Source of the DNA: Pseudobdellovibrionaceae bacterium
Lineage (GTDB): Bacteria > Bdellovibrionota > Bdellovibrionia > Bdellovibrionales > Bdellovibrionaceae
Direction: 5' to 3'
Assembly: GCA_019637955.1 (NCBI GenBank)
Contig: JAHBUS010000002.1
Location: 62,001-126,000, forward strand
DNA length: 64,000 nucleotides
The notes under the pieces are model-generated. The model was not told the DNA's origin, did not search any database, and worked only from the letters and a program-made list of their open reading frames with translations. Below are positions 1 through 7,734 of this stretch, piece by piece (position 1 is the stretch's first letter; the number at the start of each line of letters is the position of its first letter). A program made the position numbers and the translations under genes.

Positions 1-1013
1 TTAGGTAGTAGCTCCGGCGCAATGCCTTTCCCGTTATCCTGTATCGAAACCGCCACCATGCTGCCGTCGGCCTCAATATCAATCTCGATTCGTCCATCAG
101 AACCGATGGCTTGGAGAGCATTGTCGAGGAGATTTGAAAGCGTGGCTTTCAAGTCCGGTCCGCTGATGCGCGTGTAGGCGCAGGGAGAATTGCTTTTGAT
201 TTCAAGCAAAGCAGAACTTTGAAGCAGGGACTTTTCTTCAAGGATTTGCCGTGCGAGCGCGACGGCATCAAAGATGGCCGTTGGCGAAGGCACGGCCTGG
301 GGAACAGGCTCGCCGCCACCTTCCATCTCCGACAGAATTTCTTCGATACGATGAGCGGCGCGGTGGCCCTGATCCTTGAGTGCCAGCGACTCGGTCGAGG
401 TCGCCGTGAAGTAGGCGTTCAGCACCGCGAGCGGAGAACGGATGTTATGGCGAACCTTTCCCACAAGGTCTTTGAGAATTTTTGAGTTCTGGAAGGCGAG
501 CTCTTTTTCAAGTTCGTAGCTGAGTCTTCTTTTCGCACTCGTAAACGGAAACGCGATCAGAGCGACGACAAAAATCCAAACCAGGATAGCATATCCCGCA
601 AGCTCAAAGCGCGAGTAGATGAAAGAGAGTGCGCCGACCTGAGTTTCCCGTTCGTCGTCGAGACGAATGACAGATCTGACCTCGGCATGAAGAAGCCTAT
701 CCCAAAGGCTTCGGTTCCTGTACTCGATGGGAGCCACCGTCGGCGGAAGGGTTACGATCCTGCGTCCTTCGCTATCGTACTGCGTGATGCTCTGAAAGGA
801 TGCGAACCTGATGCCGTTCATGATCTGGAGCTCGCCCCTGGTATCTCCGGCCTGAAGAGTCTTTCTCAAGAAGAGGGTCGCTTGATCGGCCAGTTCTTGC
901 TTGATCGAATTGTTCCAAATGATCGAGACGCCGAGCAGACCGAGCAATAGCAACGCCGCCGTTACGACGTATCGACGAATCAGGCGATTGAAGGCTAAGT
1001 CCAAATCCTTCAT
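1..1013 (-). CDS. Sensor histidine kinase, C-terminus cut by window edge
   Basis: Reading from the ATG at 1013, the protein has an N-terminal membrane segment, a periplasmic stretch of roughly 110 residues, a second membrane segment (GYAILVWIFVVALIAF) and then the kinase core. The phosphoacceptor region reads VRHNIRSPLAVLNAY, a variant of the usual SHELRTPL H-box. The ATPase domain shows the N-box NLLDNALQAI and the G1 box DNGKGIAPE. The frame is still open at base 1, so the G2 box and C-terminus lie outside. Its ATG overlaps the TGA of the YcaO gene by four bases, so the two are translationally coupled. It is the last visible gene of an operon that begins with an NtrC-type regulator, its likely partner. 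The ligand is unknown; the upstream peptide and binding protein suggest a peptide. Confidence 0.85.
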   Translation of the reverse strand, partial: MKDLDLAFNRLIRRYVVTAALLLLGLLGVSIIWNNSIKQELADQATLFLRKTLQAGDTRGELQIMNGIRFASFQSITQYDSEGRRIVTLPPTVAPIEYRNRSLWDRLLHAEVRSVIRLDDERETQVGALSFIYSRFELAGYAILVWIFVVALIAFPFTSAKRRLSYELEKELAFQNSKILKDLVGKVRHNIRSPLAVLNAYFTATSTESLALKDQGHRAAHRIEEILSEMEGGGEPVPQAVPSPTAIFDAVALARQILEEKSLLQSSALLEIKSNSPCAYTRISGPDLKATLSNLLDNALQAIGSDGRIEIDIEADGSMVAVSIQDNGKGIAPELLP

Positions 1014-1858
1014 GCCAGAAACTCCGGTTGGGAGAAAACCGCTTCGCTCGAATATCGAGAGAACACCAAGGGACAGTCGCCGAAGGCATCGTCAGTTTGT
1101 AACCGATCAAACTTACCATCGGGAATCACGACATCCGAAGCCGTCCGATTAAGAGAAGCCACGAATTCTTGAAAATAGGAAGTGTCTCGCAGGAGGGCTT
1201 GCCGGTTCTGACTGGTTGGGCGCTCGATCTTCAGGAAAGCCTCGCGGCTGATCGACGCGGGTTTAGTGTGAAGGCAAAACTCCAGGTTCCGCAGACATTC
1301 GAGCCGTGCCTTGTCCTGGGCGGCCTCGATGCTTGAGGCTGCGCCAAGCCCCAGGATACCGCCAAAGGCAGGCTCCGCATTTTTGCCGTTTGCAAGACAA
1401 AGAGCGACCGACACGCCGGAAGGCGAAGCGAGACGGTAAAGGCCGATCTCAACACCGAGGCGAGCGTAGCGTGCGCCGACGGCCGGATCTATCGACAGCG
1501 GGTTCAGTGCGATTCCGCGGCTCACTTGGTCTGAGAAGCAAAACCGCTCAACGTATTCAAGTCGTGCGTTCTCTTGGGCCAACTCCATATTGATATGGCC
1601 CGCGACTCCAAGTGAGCCGATCCCGTGGCGGAAACAGGTTGCTCGCTCCACCGCTTCGCAAACAGCCTTCGCAAGTGCTGTGTTTGCGACGGGATCAGAG
1701 CCGCGGCCAACGAATTTTTCACCAAAGATGGAAATGGAAACCCGAAGGTCGCGCCATCCTGGGAAGATGGCTTTGATCCATAACAGCTCTTGAACCCGAA
1801 GATCGAAGCGTGTCGCGTTCTGAAGTATCCATGCGGTCAGTTCCTCTTGACGAGCCAT
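1010..1858 (-). CDS. Short YcaO-fold protein
   Basis: This 282-residue protein carries the three helix motifs that form the YcaO ATP/Mg site in the usual order: ExxER in AVCEAVERATCF (E68, E71, R72), a second ExxER in ARLEYVERFCF (about 101-105), and a third helix ARLECLRNLEF (about 185-194). In the third motif the common Gln is replaced by Arg. GRGSDPVANTALAKA precedes motif 1, as in other family members. YcaO enzymes activate peptide amides with ATP to make azolines, amidines or thioamides, and some act on other substrates. At 282 residues it is shorter than most, so it may be a divergent or partner-dependent form. No ThiF/E1-like partner, TfuA or dehydrogenase is visible. The ATG at 1858 is chosen because it gives a 22-base overlap with the preceding gene and starts just before the conserved region. 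Confidence 0.75.
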   Translation of the reverse strand: MARQEELTAWILQNATRFDLRVQELLWIKAIFPGWRDLRVSISIFGEKFVGRGSDPVANTALAKAVCEAVERATCFRHGIGSLGVAGHINMELAQENARLEYVERFCFSDQVSRGIALNPLSIDPAVGARYARLGVEIGLYRLASPSGVSVALCLANGKNAEPAFGGILGLGAASSIEAAQDKARLECLRNLEFCLHTKPASISREAFLKIERPTSQNRQALLRDTSYFQEFVASLNRTASDVVIPDGKFDRLQTDDAFGDCPLVFSRYSSEAVFSQPEFLA

Positions 1859-3387
1859 ATCGGATTGTTTGCAAAAAGCTGTGAGAGTTCGATTTTCCAT
1901 CCCTTTTTTGCAAGGGCGACATAAGGGCACGACGCCAACGGCACGAAGACCCCTTTTTGAAGGGACGACTCGTGAATAGACTTGAGCATTTTTAGGCGTT
2001 CTTCTTTGTCGGAAATTTTCATGTACTTCGCAAGCCACGAGGCGCGTTCGTCCTTCGTCATGCCGAAGGTTCCAGAGTTCAGCATGTACGAGATCAAACT
2101 GATGTCTTCGTGGTAGCCAGTATCCGGCCCTCCAATGAAGAAATGGGGCATATCCTCTTCTTTTTCGTATTTGGAAAAAGTCGGTACATTCGAGCCTTCT
2201 TCGGCTTGAATACCGGGGATCGCCTTTTCAAGAAGAGGGCGCAAAGCGGAAATGTCACCCACGCGAACGGTCGTGAGTTTAAGCTTCTTTTCCCTAAGGC
2301 TAAAATCACCCGCTGGGACTGCAGATTTTATTTTTCGGATCGTGTCTTCGTCCAAAGCCCCGTAGCTGAAGGATGGGAAATATTGATCGGTCGCCTCATA
2401 TCCAGGGATCTTTGAGAAGTAGGGCCAAAGGGCGTCTTTCACCCGCTTTCCGACCTGGCGTCTTTCGCCATCGGAAAGCTCCTTCAACCCGCGCTCCGTA
2501 AAAACAAGAACGATAGTGCGAATATTCGCGGTCGTGTGCATCACTGAATCCGAGTGACTCTTTGAAAAAGCGATCACGTCCTCGGGTTTGGCCGCGTCGA
2601 TAGTCGTTACGAAATCCACCTCGCCTTTTTCAAATAGGTTGAGGGATGCGGTCTTATCCCGCTTATCAACGGGCACGAGACGGATTGTTTCGGGGATGTC
2701 GTGACTTGCTCGATAGTGATTTGGATTCAGCTTCAAGATGATGTGTCCCGTCTCACTATCCGTTTCGACGTAGTAGGGACCGGACGTATTACGGTAGTCC
2801 GCGATGTTGAGACTTTTTGGATCGACCGATCCTTTCGGGATAATGGCAAAGTCGATGCCCGAGAGCATGGGCAGAATGAACGCGGATTCGCCAATGACTT
2901 TGATAAAGAGATTGTTCCCCTTGCTCCAAATGCCTTCGCAGTTGTCGTCAACGGTTTTGAGCTGTGCAGCCCCGCACACGAGGCTCTGAAAATCCCCATG
3001 CGTATTTCCGGTGCGAACAAGAAGGCGCTTCAATGAAAATTCTGCGTCCTTCGCGGTGATTTTGATGCCATCAACTGTCCTGAGATTGTCGCGTATCTTG
3101 AGCGTCAACACTTCGCCGTTCCAACTCCAGCTTTCCGCTACACCGGGGCGAAGGCTCGCATCTTTCGGTGAAACTTCCACGAGAGGGCTGAAGGTGTTTT
3201 CCAGAAAGATATATTCCGGCGCTAGATGAATGAGCGTTGGTTCGTAGAACTTCGCAGGCTTATCATACGGGAAAGCAACTCTGATTTCCGAAGGCATGAT
3301 GGTTTCCTCTCCCATTTTGAAAAAGCCCACTACCGCTAAGATCAGTAGTGGGACGGTTATCCAGACGGCTTTTTTCACGATCCACAA
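1837..3387 (-). CDS. Family 5 (oligopeptide-type) extracellular solute-binding protein, membrane-anchored
   Basis: The 516-residue product has one N-terminal hydrophobic segment (about residues 7-23) with no lipobox cysteine, so it is probably held in the inner membrane and faces the periplasm. The rest matches SBP_bac_5 proteins such as OppA: the opening IRVAFPYDKP, FSPLVEVSP, LRPGVAESWSW, LTLKIRDN and ITAKDAEFSLKRLL are the familiar early blocks. Such proteins bind peptides, nickel chelates or opines. No ABC permease or ATPase gene is beside it, so it may present ligand to the co-encoded kinase instead of to a transporter. It lies six bases after the small exported peptide gene and overlaps the YcaO start by 22 bases. 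Confidence 0.85.
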   Translation of the reverse strand: MWIVKKAVWITVPLLILAVVGFFKMGEETIMPSEIRVAFPYDKPAKFYEPTLIHLAPEYIFLENTFSPLVEVSPKDASLRPGVAESWSWNGEVLTLKIRDNLRTVDGIKITAKDAEFSLKRLLVRTGNTHGDFQSLVCGAAQLKTVDDNCEGIWSKGNNLFIKVIGESAFILPMLSGIDFAIIPKGSVDPKSLNIADYRNTSGPYYVETDSETGHIILKLNPNHYRASHDIPETIRLVPVDKRDKTASLNLFEKGEVDFVTTIDAAKPEDVIAFSKSHSDSVMHTTANIRTIVLVFTERGLKELSDGERRQVGKRVKDALWPYFSKIPGYEATDQYFPSFSYGALDEDTIRKIKSAVPAGDFSLREKKLKLTTVRVGDISALRPLLEKAIPGIQAEEGSNVPTFSKYEKEEDMPHFFIGGPDTGYHEDISLISYMLNSGTFGMTKDERASWLAKYMKISDKEERLKMLKSIHESSLQKGVFVPLASCPYVALAKKGWKIELSQLFANNPIWLVKRN

Positions 3388-3393
3388 CCTGCG

Positions 3394-3666
3394 TTAGTAG
3401 CAGATTGAAGAGTCGGACGCGAATTGTGTTTCCACTCGTCCGCGCTGCCAGAGCTGATCCAAAGCATCTTGATCCCTCACGATGACGTGACCATCCACAA
3501 TTTCGATAACGCCGGCTTCGATCAGTTTCTCGATGAACCTTACCTCTTGCTCAGGCGAAAGCTCCTTTGCTTCGGCCCCAATCGTTTCTGCTGGCGGCAA
3601 AGCGGCGAATGCGCCCTGGCCCGAGATAGCGAGAAGACCCGCGAGTAACATTATACTTTTCTTCAT
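3394..3666 (-). CDS. Small Sec-exported peptide, possible YcaO substrate
   Basis: The 90-residue product has a clear signal peptide (MKKSIMLLAGLLAISGQGAFA, cleavage likely after residue 21). About 69 mature residues follow: an acidic segment with SPEQEVRFIEKLIEAG, a short strand-like segment EIVDGHVIVRD, and a tail ending FASDSSICY. The single Cys is the second-last residue, next to a run of Ser. Cys and Ser are the residues that YcaO cyclodehydratases modify, and a C-terminal core after a folded leader is a common precursor layout. It sits between the NtrC-type regulator (21-base gap) and the binding protein (6-base gap). I recognise no family. A role as ligand, inhibitor or partner of the binding protein is equally possible. 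Confidence 0.75.
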   Translation of the reverse strand: MKKSIMLLAGLLAISGQGAFAALPPAETIGAEAKELSPEQEVRFIEKLIEAGVIEIVDGHVIVRDQDALDQLWQRGRVETQFASDSSICY

Positions 3667-3687
3667 TACAACCCCCTTTTTGTTGGT

Positions 3688-5067
3688 TCATTTTTTCGTT
3701 TCAATTCCTAATGCTTTGGCTCGGCTATAAAGCGTCGGCTTGGGTACTCCCAGGACTTCGGCGGTCTTTCCCAGAGAGCCCGTCCTCTTAAGTAACGACG
3801 TGATGAGCTCACGCAGTTCCTTATCGTGTCGCTCGATCATCCCTTTGTAGCTCTCCGTAAAGTCGGAGTCCGTCTCCGCGCCTAGAAAGCGAATATTGTC
3901 ATCCAAGTGCTCGGATTCGATGAACCGCGCCTCCGTCCGGGCAAGAACGCGGGCCATGACACCTTCAAGTTCGCGGACGTTTCCAGGCCACGAATAGGCT
4001 TTGAGCGCCGAAATAGTACGAACGCGGATTTCCTTTCTTTCGCCAGTTTTCGCGTTCCACCGATCCAATATGCTGTGAACAAGAGGTCCGATGTCGTCGG
4101 GTCGCTCGCGTAGAGGTTTGATCTGAATGGGCATAACGTTCAGGCGATAGTAAAGGTCCTCTCGGAAGCGTCCGGATTTGATTGCGTCTTCGAGTTTGGC
4201 GTTGGTCGCCGCGATGATTCGTACACGAATTTTTATGGGCTTGTTCGTGCCGACCGGTACGATCTCCTTTTCCTGCAAGACACGGAGAAGTTTCGCTTGG
4301 GCGGAAAGAGGCATGTCGCCGATTTCATCCAGGAAGAGGGTTCCACCATTTGCTTCTTGGAAGTAGCCTTTCCGATCGCGCACGGCTCCGGTAAACGATC
4401 CCTTCGTATGCCCGAAGAGTTCACTTTCGATTACGCCTTCGCTGATCGCAGCACAGTTCACCGCAATAAAGTTGCCGTCTGCCACTTCGGAACGCGAATG
4501 GATTGCCCGCGAAACGCGCTCTTTTCCGGTACCATTTTCACCGCGAATGAGGACAGGCTGATCCGTTTTTGCGTAACGATCTATGAGCCGGCACAGTTCC
4601 GCTAGGTGATCTGATTCACCGATCAAGCCGTGAGAAGCGATGAATCTGCTTTTTTCTTCATCGACGACCGACACGCGAGAAACGGCCGTTTTTCGCTCGA
4701 AGTTTTGGCAATAGCTGCTGATGATCGACTTCAATGCTCCGTCAGGAAGTGCCCGACTCAAAACCGAGTAAGAGCCCGCGTCCATGTGTTTTTGAATCGT
4801 TTCTTCAGTGGGCTCTCCTGTGATGGAGAGGCACTGAATGTCGGGGTCGATGCTTCTGAAAAGTCGAATTGCCTCGTCGCCGTTTTTTCCCGGCATATTG
4901 TGGTCGATGAGAGCTAGAGAGATTTTGCCCTTGTAGCGTTTGACGATGCTTGCGCCGTAATCGACATTCTCCGCGGGAAGAATGTTGTAGCCCTGAGGCT
5001 TCAAGATAGCTCGGAAGAAGTCGAGATTTTCGCTCTTGTCATCTACAAGAAGTAATGTATGTTGCAT
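3688..5067 (-). CDS. Sigma54-dependent response regulator (NtrC type)
   Basis: The 459 residues contain a receiver domain (LLLVDDKSE, phosphoacceptor in LIDHNMPG, about 1-120). The AAA+ activator domain has Walker A GENGTGKE, GSFTGA in place of GAFTGA, and Walker B GGTLFLDEIGDM. A C-terminal Fis-type helix-turn-helix reads GSLGKTAEVLGVPKPTLYSRA. The conserved receiver lysine near SRALPDG appears to be Arg. The ATG at 5067 is preferred over an upstream start because GGAGG lies nine bases before it and the receiver begins at once. It is the first gene of the operon leading to the kinase at 1-1013, so it is probably that kinase's partner. I found no convincing sigma54 promoter in its own leader. 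Confidence 0.92.
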   Translation of the reverse strand: MQHTLLLVDDKSENLDFFRAILKPQGYNILPAENVDYGASIVKRYKGKISLALIDHNMPGKNGDEAIRLFRSIDPDIQCLSITGEPTEETIQKHMDAGSYSVLSRALPDGALKSIISSYCQNFERKTAVSRVSVVDEEKSRFIASHGLIGESDHLAELCRLIDRYAKTDQPVLIRGENGTGKERVSRAIHSRSEVADGNFIAVNCAAISEGVIESELFGHTKGSFTGAVRDRKGYFQEANGGTLFLDEIGDMPLSAQAKLLRVLQEKEIVPVGTNKPIKIRVRIIAATNAKLEDAIKSGRFREDLYYRLNVMPIQIKPLRERPDDIGPLVHSILDRWNAKTGERKEIRVRTISALKAYSWPGNVRELEGVMARVLARTEARFIESEHLDDNIRFLGAETDSDFTESYKGMIERHDKELRELITSLLKRTGSLGKTAEVLGVPKPTLYSRAKALGIETKK

Positions 5068-5118
5068 GGCTGAACCTCCGAGCGCACTAGGGATCAGCCA
5101 ATCTCTCCTTGATGTAAC

Positions 5119-5137
5119 ATTGCCTTTGCTGGGCAAT
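5119..5137. promoter_or_regulatory. Inverted repeat ATTGCC-N7-GGCAAT
   Basis: A perfect 6-bp inverted repeat with a 7-base spacer lies about 55 bases upstream of the response regulator start. It is the only strong dyad in the leader, so it is a candidate operator for the operon or for the XRE gene on the other side. No match to a known consensus is claimed. Confidence 0.35.
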
Positions 5138-5273
5138 CCTAGTACACGCCTCTGGCGCTTTTAACTCGATTGCGTTTAAAGCTACAAACAAGTAGCCGCA
5201 GGTCGTTCAATAAAAACGAAGTTTCGACCATAAGAATTGCGAAAAATCCACTTGGGGGCGATTGGAGAGAGAC

Positions 5274-5591
5274 TTAAGGGCGTGAATTAGGCGTCTTTTT
5301 CTTTCGTTTCTGAATGAGCTCTGTATGAACCATCGTAAGATCGCTGATGATACGATGGATTCGATTTTCAATGGACACCTCCTCTTGGCTTTCTCCCAGT
5401 AGACGCTCGAGAGAAACGCCAAAGGCAGTGGCAATTTTTTGGTATGGCTCGCCAAGAATTTTTCGTCCATATTCCCATTCACGATAGGTGGTTTCTGGTA
5501 CGCCGATCCGACGTGCAGCTTCACGCATGGAGATCCTTCGCTCAAGGCGAAGCTTTTTGAGTTTTCGTCCAAATCCTTCCATTTCATCCAT
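5274..5591 (-). CDS. XRE-family transcriptional regulator
   Basis: A 105-residue protein with a Cro/C1-type helix-turn-helix at about residues 7-62: LKKLRLERRISMREAARRIG followed by VPETTYREWEYGRKI and IATAFGVSLERLL. The tail is basic (KRKKKTPNSRP) and has no sensor domain. The start is uncertain between ATG codons at 5591 and 5582; neither has a strong ribosome-binding site. It lies downstream of the membrane protein and PAS-like genes on the same strand and may be co-transcribed with them. Target unknown. Confidence 0.8.
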   Translation of the reverse strand: MDEMEGFGRKLKKLRLERRISMREAARRIGVPETTYREWEYGRKILGEPYQKIATAFGVSLERLLGESQEEVSIENRIHRIISDLTMVHTELIQKRKKKTPNSRP

Positions 5592-5624
5592 CCGTTAATA
5601 TATAAAAATTCACTATCCCTATCC

Positions 5625-5906
5625 TTATTGTGCAAAACGCGAACGCATGAACCGCATGAGGAGTGTCAGTGCGCCTGCGATAGCGGATAGTCTAAGAATT
5701 GTTTTTCTTTCTTTTTCGAGTTGAGGATCGTCTCGTTCCTTTAGAAGCGGATAAAAGAGAATCAAAAAAAGGATAAGCAGCAAGATCCTCTCTAAGGGGA
5801 GAAAATCAGTTGTCAGACCGCCGAGCGGATTTCTCTGGGTTGGTGTCGAATGCGGGATGTGCCAGACAGCCAGCATTTTTGATTGTATGAAATCAAGAAT
5901 GCGCAT
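5625..5906 (-). CDS. Small membrane protein of unknown function
   Basis: A 93-residue protein with one strong hydrophobic segment (ILLLILFLILFYPLL, about 41-55), a charged linker ERDDPQLEKERKT and a second weaker segment near the C-terminus, ending MRFMRSRFAQ. The start ATG directly follows the TAG stop of the PAS-like gene, which supports real, coupled translation. I recognise no family. Confidence 0.55.
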   Translation of the reverse strand: MRILDFIQSKMLAVWHIPHSTPTQRNPLGGLTTDFLPLERILLLILFLILFYPLLKERDDPQLEKERKTILRLSAIAGALTLLMRFMRSRFAQ

Positions 5907-6215
5907 CTACCGTCTGACCTCGACAAGTACGAACTCTGAATTTCTTAATGTCCTTACGATCAATTGCAAGTGGCCGGCACCAATTTTAAGACGCCTGTAC
6001 CCTTCTTGCTTCGGTGTAAAGAGAGATCTTAGGTGAGAGACACTGATTTTTTCGAGGTCTGAAAAACTGATTTTTGCGACTGAGAGCAGCTTTCTCGCGG
6101 CTTCATTCATGCGAGTCACTCGACCCATACGATGAATCAAAAAAATGGGCTCGTGAATCTTTTCAAGGAATGTAAAGCCGTAGTCAGCTAGACATTCTCC
6201 GACACTGTATTTCAC
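5907..6215 (-). CDS. PAS-like single-domain protein
   Basis: A 102-residue protein that reads like a lone PAS fold: EPIFLIHRMGRVTRMNEAARKLLS resembles the standard PAS opening where a residue environment such as N-x-A-A follows the first hairpin. A sheet-rich tail follows (YRRLKIGAGHLQLIVRTL, then EFVLVEVRR). There is no kinase, HTH or cyclase domain. It heads the minus-strand cluster PAS-like, membrane protein, XRE regulator, and faces the kdp-linked porin across a shared intergenic region. A small sensor or anti-factor role is possible but unproven. Confidence 0.55.
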   Translation of the reverse strand: MKYSVGECLADYGFTFLEKIHEPIFLIHRMGRVTRMNEAARKLLSVAKISFSDLEKISVSHLRSLFTPKQEGYRRLKIGAGHLQLIVRTLRNSEFVLVEVRR

Positions 6216-6276
6216 TTTGGTCTCCTTCGGGCACGGCGTTTTCGACAGCCCAATACGTCTAATCTAAGGAACCGAA

Positions 6277-6362
6277 GCGTAAAAAAGATGTAAAAAACTG
6301 CGCCCTTCGACTGCGCGTGCGTAAAAACGGCGTAAAAATCGCGCTCTTTACAGCATTTTTAC
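6277..6362. promoter_or_regulatory. Cluster of KdpE/OmpR-like direct-repeat boxes
   Basis: Three paired direct repeats with about 11-bp period lie between the PAS-like gene and the porin: GCGTAAAAAAGATGTAAAAA at 6277-6296, the GCGTAAAAACG/GCGTAAAAATC pair at 6319-6340, and TTTAC..TTTTTAC in reverse sense at 6347-6362. OmpR-family regulators bind such tandem half-sites. The first box recurs exactly, inverted, before kdpF. KdpE encoded at 14879 is the obvious candidate. Confidence 0.6.
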
Positions 6363-6411
6363 GGCCAGAGGGGAGATAAATAGTTCGCTTAAACAAGCGG
6401 AGGAAAAAGAA

Positions 6412-7560
6412 ATGAAAACGACCGTTCCTACGAAAAATAAAATCTATTTTGGTTCTAAAGTGATTGTAGTTGGGGTCTCGGCCCTGTTGATCTCGGCATC
6501 TTTAATTTCGATGGATGCCCTTGCCGAAACCGAGCGCAAGGTTACATGGGGCGGGTTCGTCGATACTCAGTATAGCTATGATTTCAATTCCCCGCCGAAT
6601 GGAGACCGCGTTTTCACGACCCAGCCCGCGCGCAGTAATGAGTTCAATATCAACCTTGGGTTTGTCGAAGCGAAGCTCGATTCGTCAAAGATTCGGGCTC
6701 GTTTTGCTTTGCAGGCAGGCACCTCCGTCCAAAGCAACTATTCATCCGAACCGCGCCGAGGGAGCGTGAGCGGCGGCGACCTTTCACGGCATATTCAAGA
6801 AGCCAGGATAGGGTATGCGGTCAGCGAGCGAACTTGGGTTGATGCGGGTATTTTCTTTGCCCACGTTGGAGCGGAGTCATGGATTTCAAGAGATAATTTG
6901 ACCCTTACGCGCTCACTTACAGCGGAGTATTCGCCTTACTATCTGTCCGGAGCGAAAATTACCCACGTTTGGTCGGATCGGCTTTCCACTCTGCTCCTCG
7001 TAACGAACGGCTGGCAGAACATCTCTGAGAACAATACGGACAAAAATCTCGGGACCGGCATCGAATACTCTTTCGATCAGATTACGCTGGCCTACAACGC
7101 CATGTTTGGAAATGAGGTCTCTCCGGATTTGAATGGGGTGGCTCGTAAAGGCGAGTTTCGCCACTTTCACAACTTCATTCTAAAGAACAGATCCCCCGAC
7201 CGGATTGAGTGGATTGCACAGGCCGATTTCGGCTTTCAACGAAAACCCGACAGCTCCAGCTATAGCTCTTGGTGGGGAACGGCTCTGGCGGCCAGGTATA
7301 AGCTGAATGAAGCGCAGAAAGTTTCCTTACGCCTTGAGCATTATGAAGATCTCGATCAGGTGATCATCGTCACAGGACAAGGCGCGCCCTTTAACGGCAC
7401 GGGCGGCTCTATCGGTTTCGACCAGGTTCTTGAAGAAGGCTTGCTGTGGCGTAATGAAGTCCGTTATCTGGCTGCGGCCGAAAACCTGTTTCCCAAGGAT
7501 GGCGGTTCGACGGCCAAAGATGACACAACGGTTACAACCTCCCTGGCGCTTTCGTTTTGA
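6412..7560 (+). CDS. Outer-membrane beta-barrel porin (OmpL/BBP2-like)
   Basis: The 382-residue precursor has a long signal peptide ending near SMDALAE. After it comes a barrel with WGGFVDTQYSYDFNSPPN, FNINLGFVEAKLD, RIGYAVSERTWVDAGIF and SPYYLSGAKITHVWSDRLS, typical of the putative beta-barrel porin-2 (OmpL-like) family, ending in a terminal Phe (SLALSF). It has AGCGGAGGAAAAAGAA before its ATG. The location directly before kdpF, with matching regulatory boxes, suggests it lets K+ cross the outer membrane when potassium is scarce. That role is inference; the barrel call is firm. Confidence 0.85.
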   Translation: MKTTVPTKNKIYFGSKVIVVGVSALLISASLISMDALAETERKVTWGGFVDTQYSYDFNSPPNGDRVFTTQPARSNEFNINLGFVEAKLDSSKIRARFALQAGTSVQSNYSSEPRRGSVSGGDLSRHIQEARIGYAVSERTWVDAGIFFAHVGAESWISRDNLTLTRSLTAEYSPYYLSGAKITHVWSDRLSTLLLVTNGWQNISENNTDKNLGTGIEYSFDQITLAYNAMFGNEVSPDLNGVARKGEFRHFHNFILKNRSPDRIEWIAQADFGFQRKPDSSSYSSWWGTALAARYKLNEAQKVSLRLEHYEDLDQVIIVTGQGAPFNGTGGSIGFDQVLEEGLLWRNEVRYLAAAENLFPKDGGSTAKDDTTVTTSLALSF

Positions 7561-7586
7561 GCAACGACGTGAAGATAGGCCACCGA

Positions 7587-7606
7587 TTTTTACATCTTTT
7601 TTACGC
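7587..7606. promoter_or_regulatory. KdpE-like box upstream of kdpF
   Basis: TTTTTACATCTTTTTTACGC is the exact reverse complement of the box at 6277-6296. It contains two TTTTTAC half-sites one helical turn apart and lies about 37 bases before the kdpF ATG. It is the likely activator site for the kdp operon. Confidence 0.65.
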
Positions 7607-7642
7607 GAGGGCACGCTAGTTTGAGAAGACAAGGAGTTTGAA

Positions 7643-7726
7643 ATGGACTTTGTTTTTGCCGGTTTAGTTGGGATCGCGGTGCTGGGGTATCTCTTTTATA
7701 CCCTTTTTAACCCCGAGAAATTTTAG
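7643..7726 (+). CDS. kdpF: KdpF, small subunit of the K+-transporting ATPase
   Basis: A 27-residue single-span peptide (DFVFAGLVGIAVLGYLFYTL, ending NPEKF) encoded eight bases before kdpA, with AAGGAG before its ATG. KdpF is the stabilising one-helix subunit of the KdpFABC complex in the inner membrane, and the C-terminal Pro-x-Lys-Phe tail is typical. Size, position and composition all fit. Confidence 0.9.
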   Translation: MDFVFAGLVGIAVLGYLFYTLFNPEKF

Positions 7727-7734
7727 AGGCCTAT

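Noticed and set aside
5068-5100. GG/GC pair before the NtrC-type regulator as a sigma54 promoter
   Set aside because: The spacing between the GG and GC elements is 12 bases; the consensus needs 10. No other good match was seen in the leader.
5207-5635. 142-codon open frame overlapping the XRE gene
   Set aside because: It overlaps the frame with a clear helix-turn-helix, and its own translation shows no domain or ribosome-binding site.
7561-7642. ydaO/c-di-AMP riboswitch or similar before kdp
   Set aside because: The leader is too short and contains only the KdpE-like box and a ribosome-binding site.
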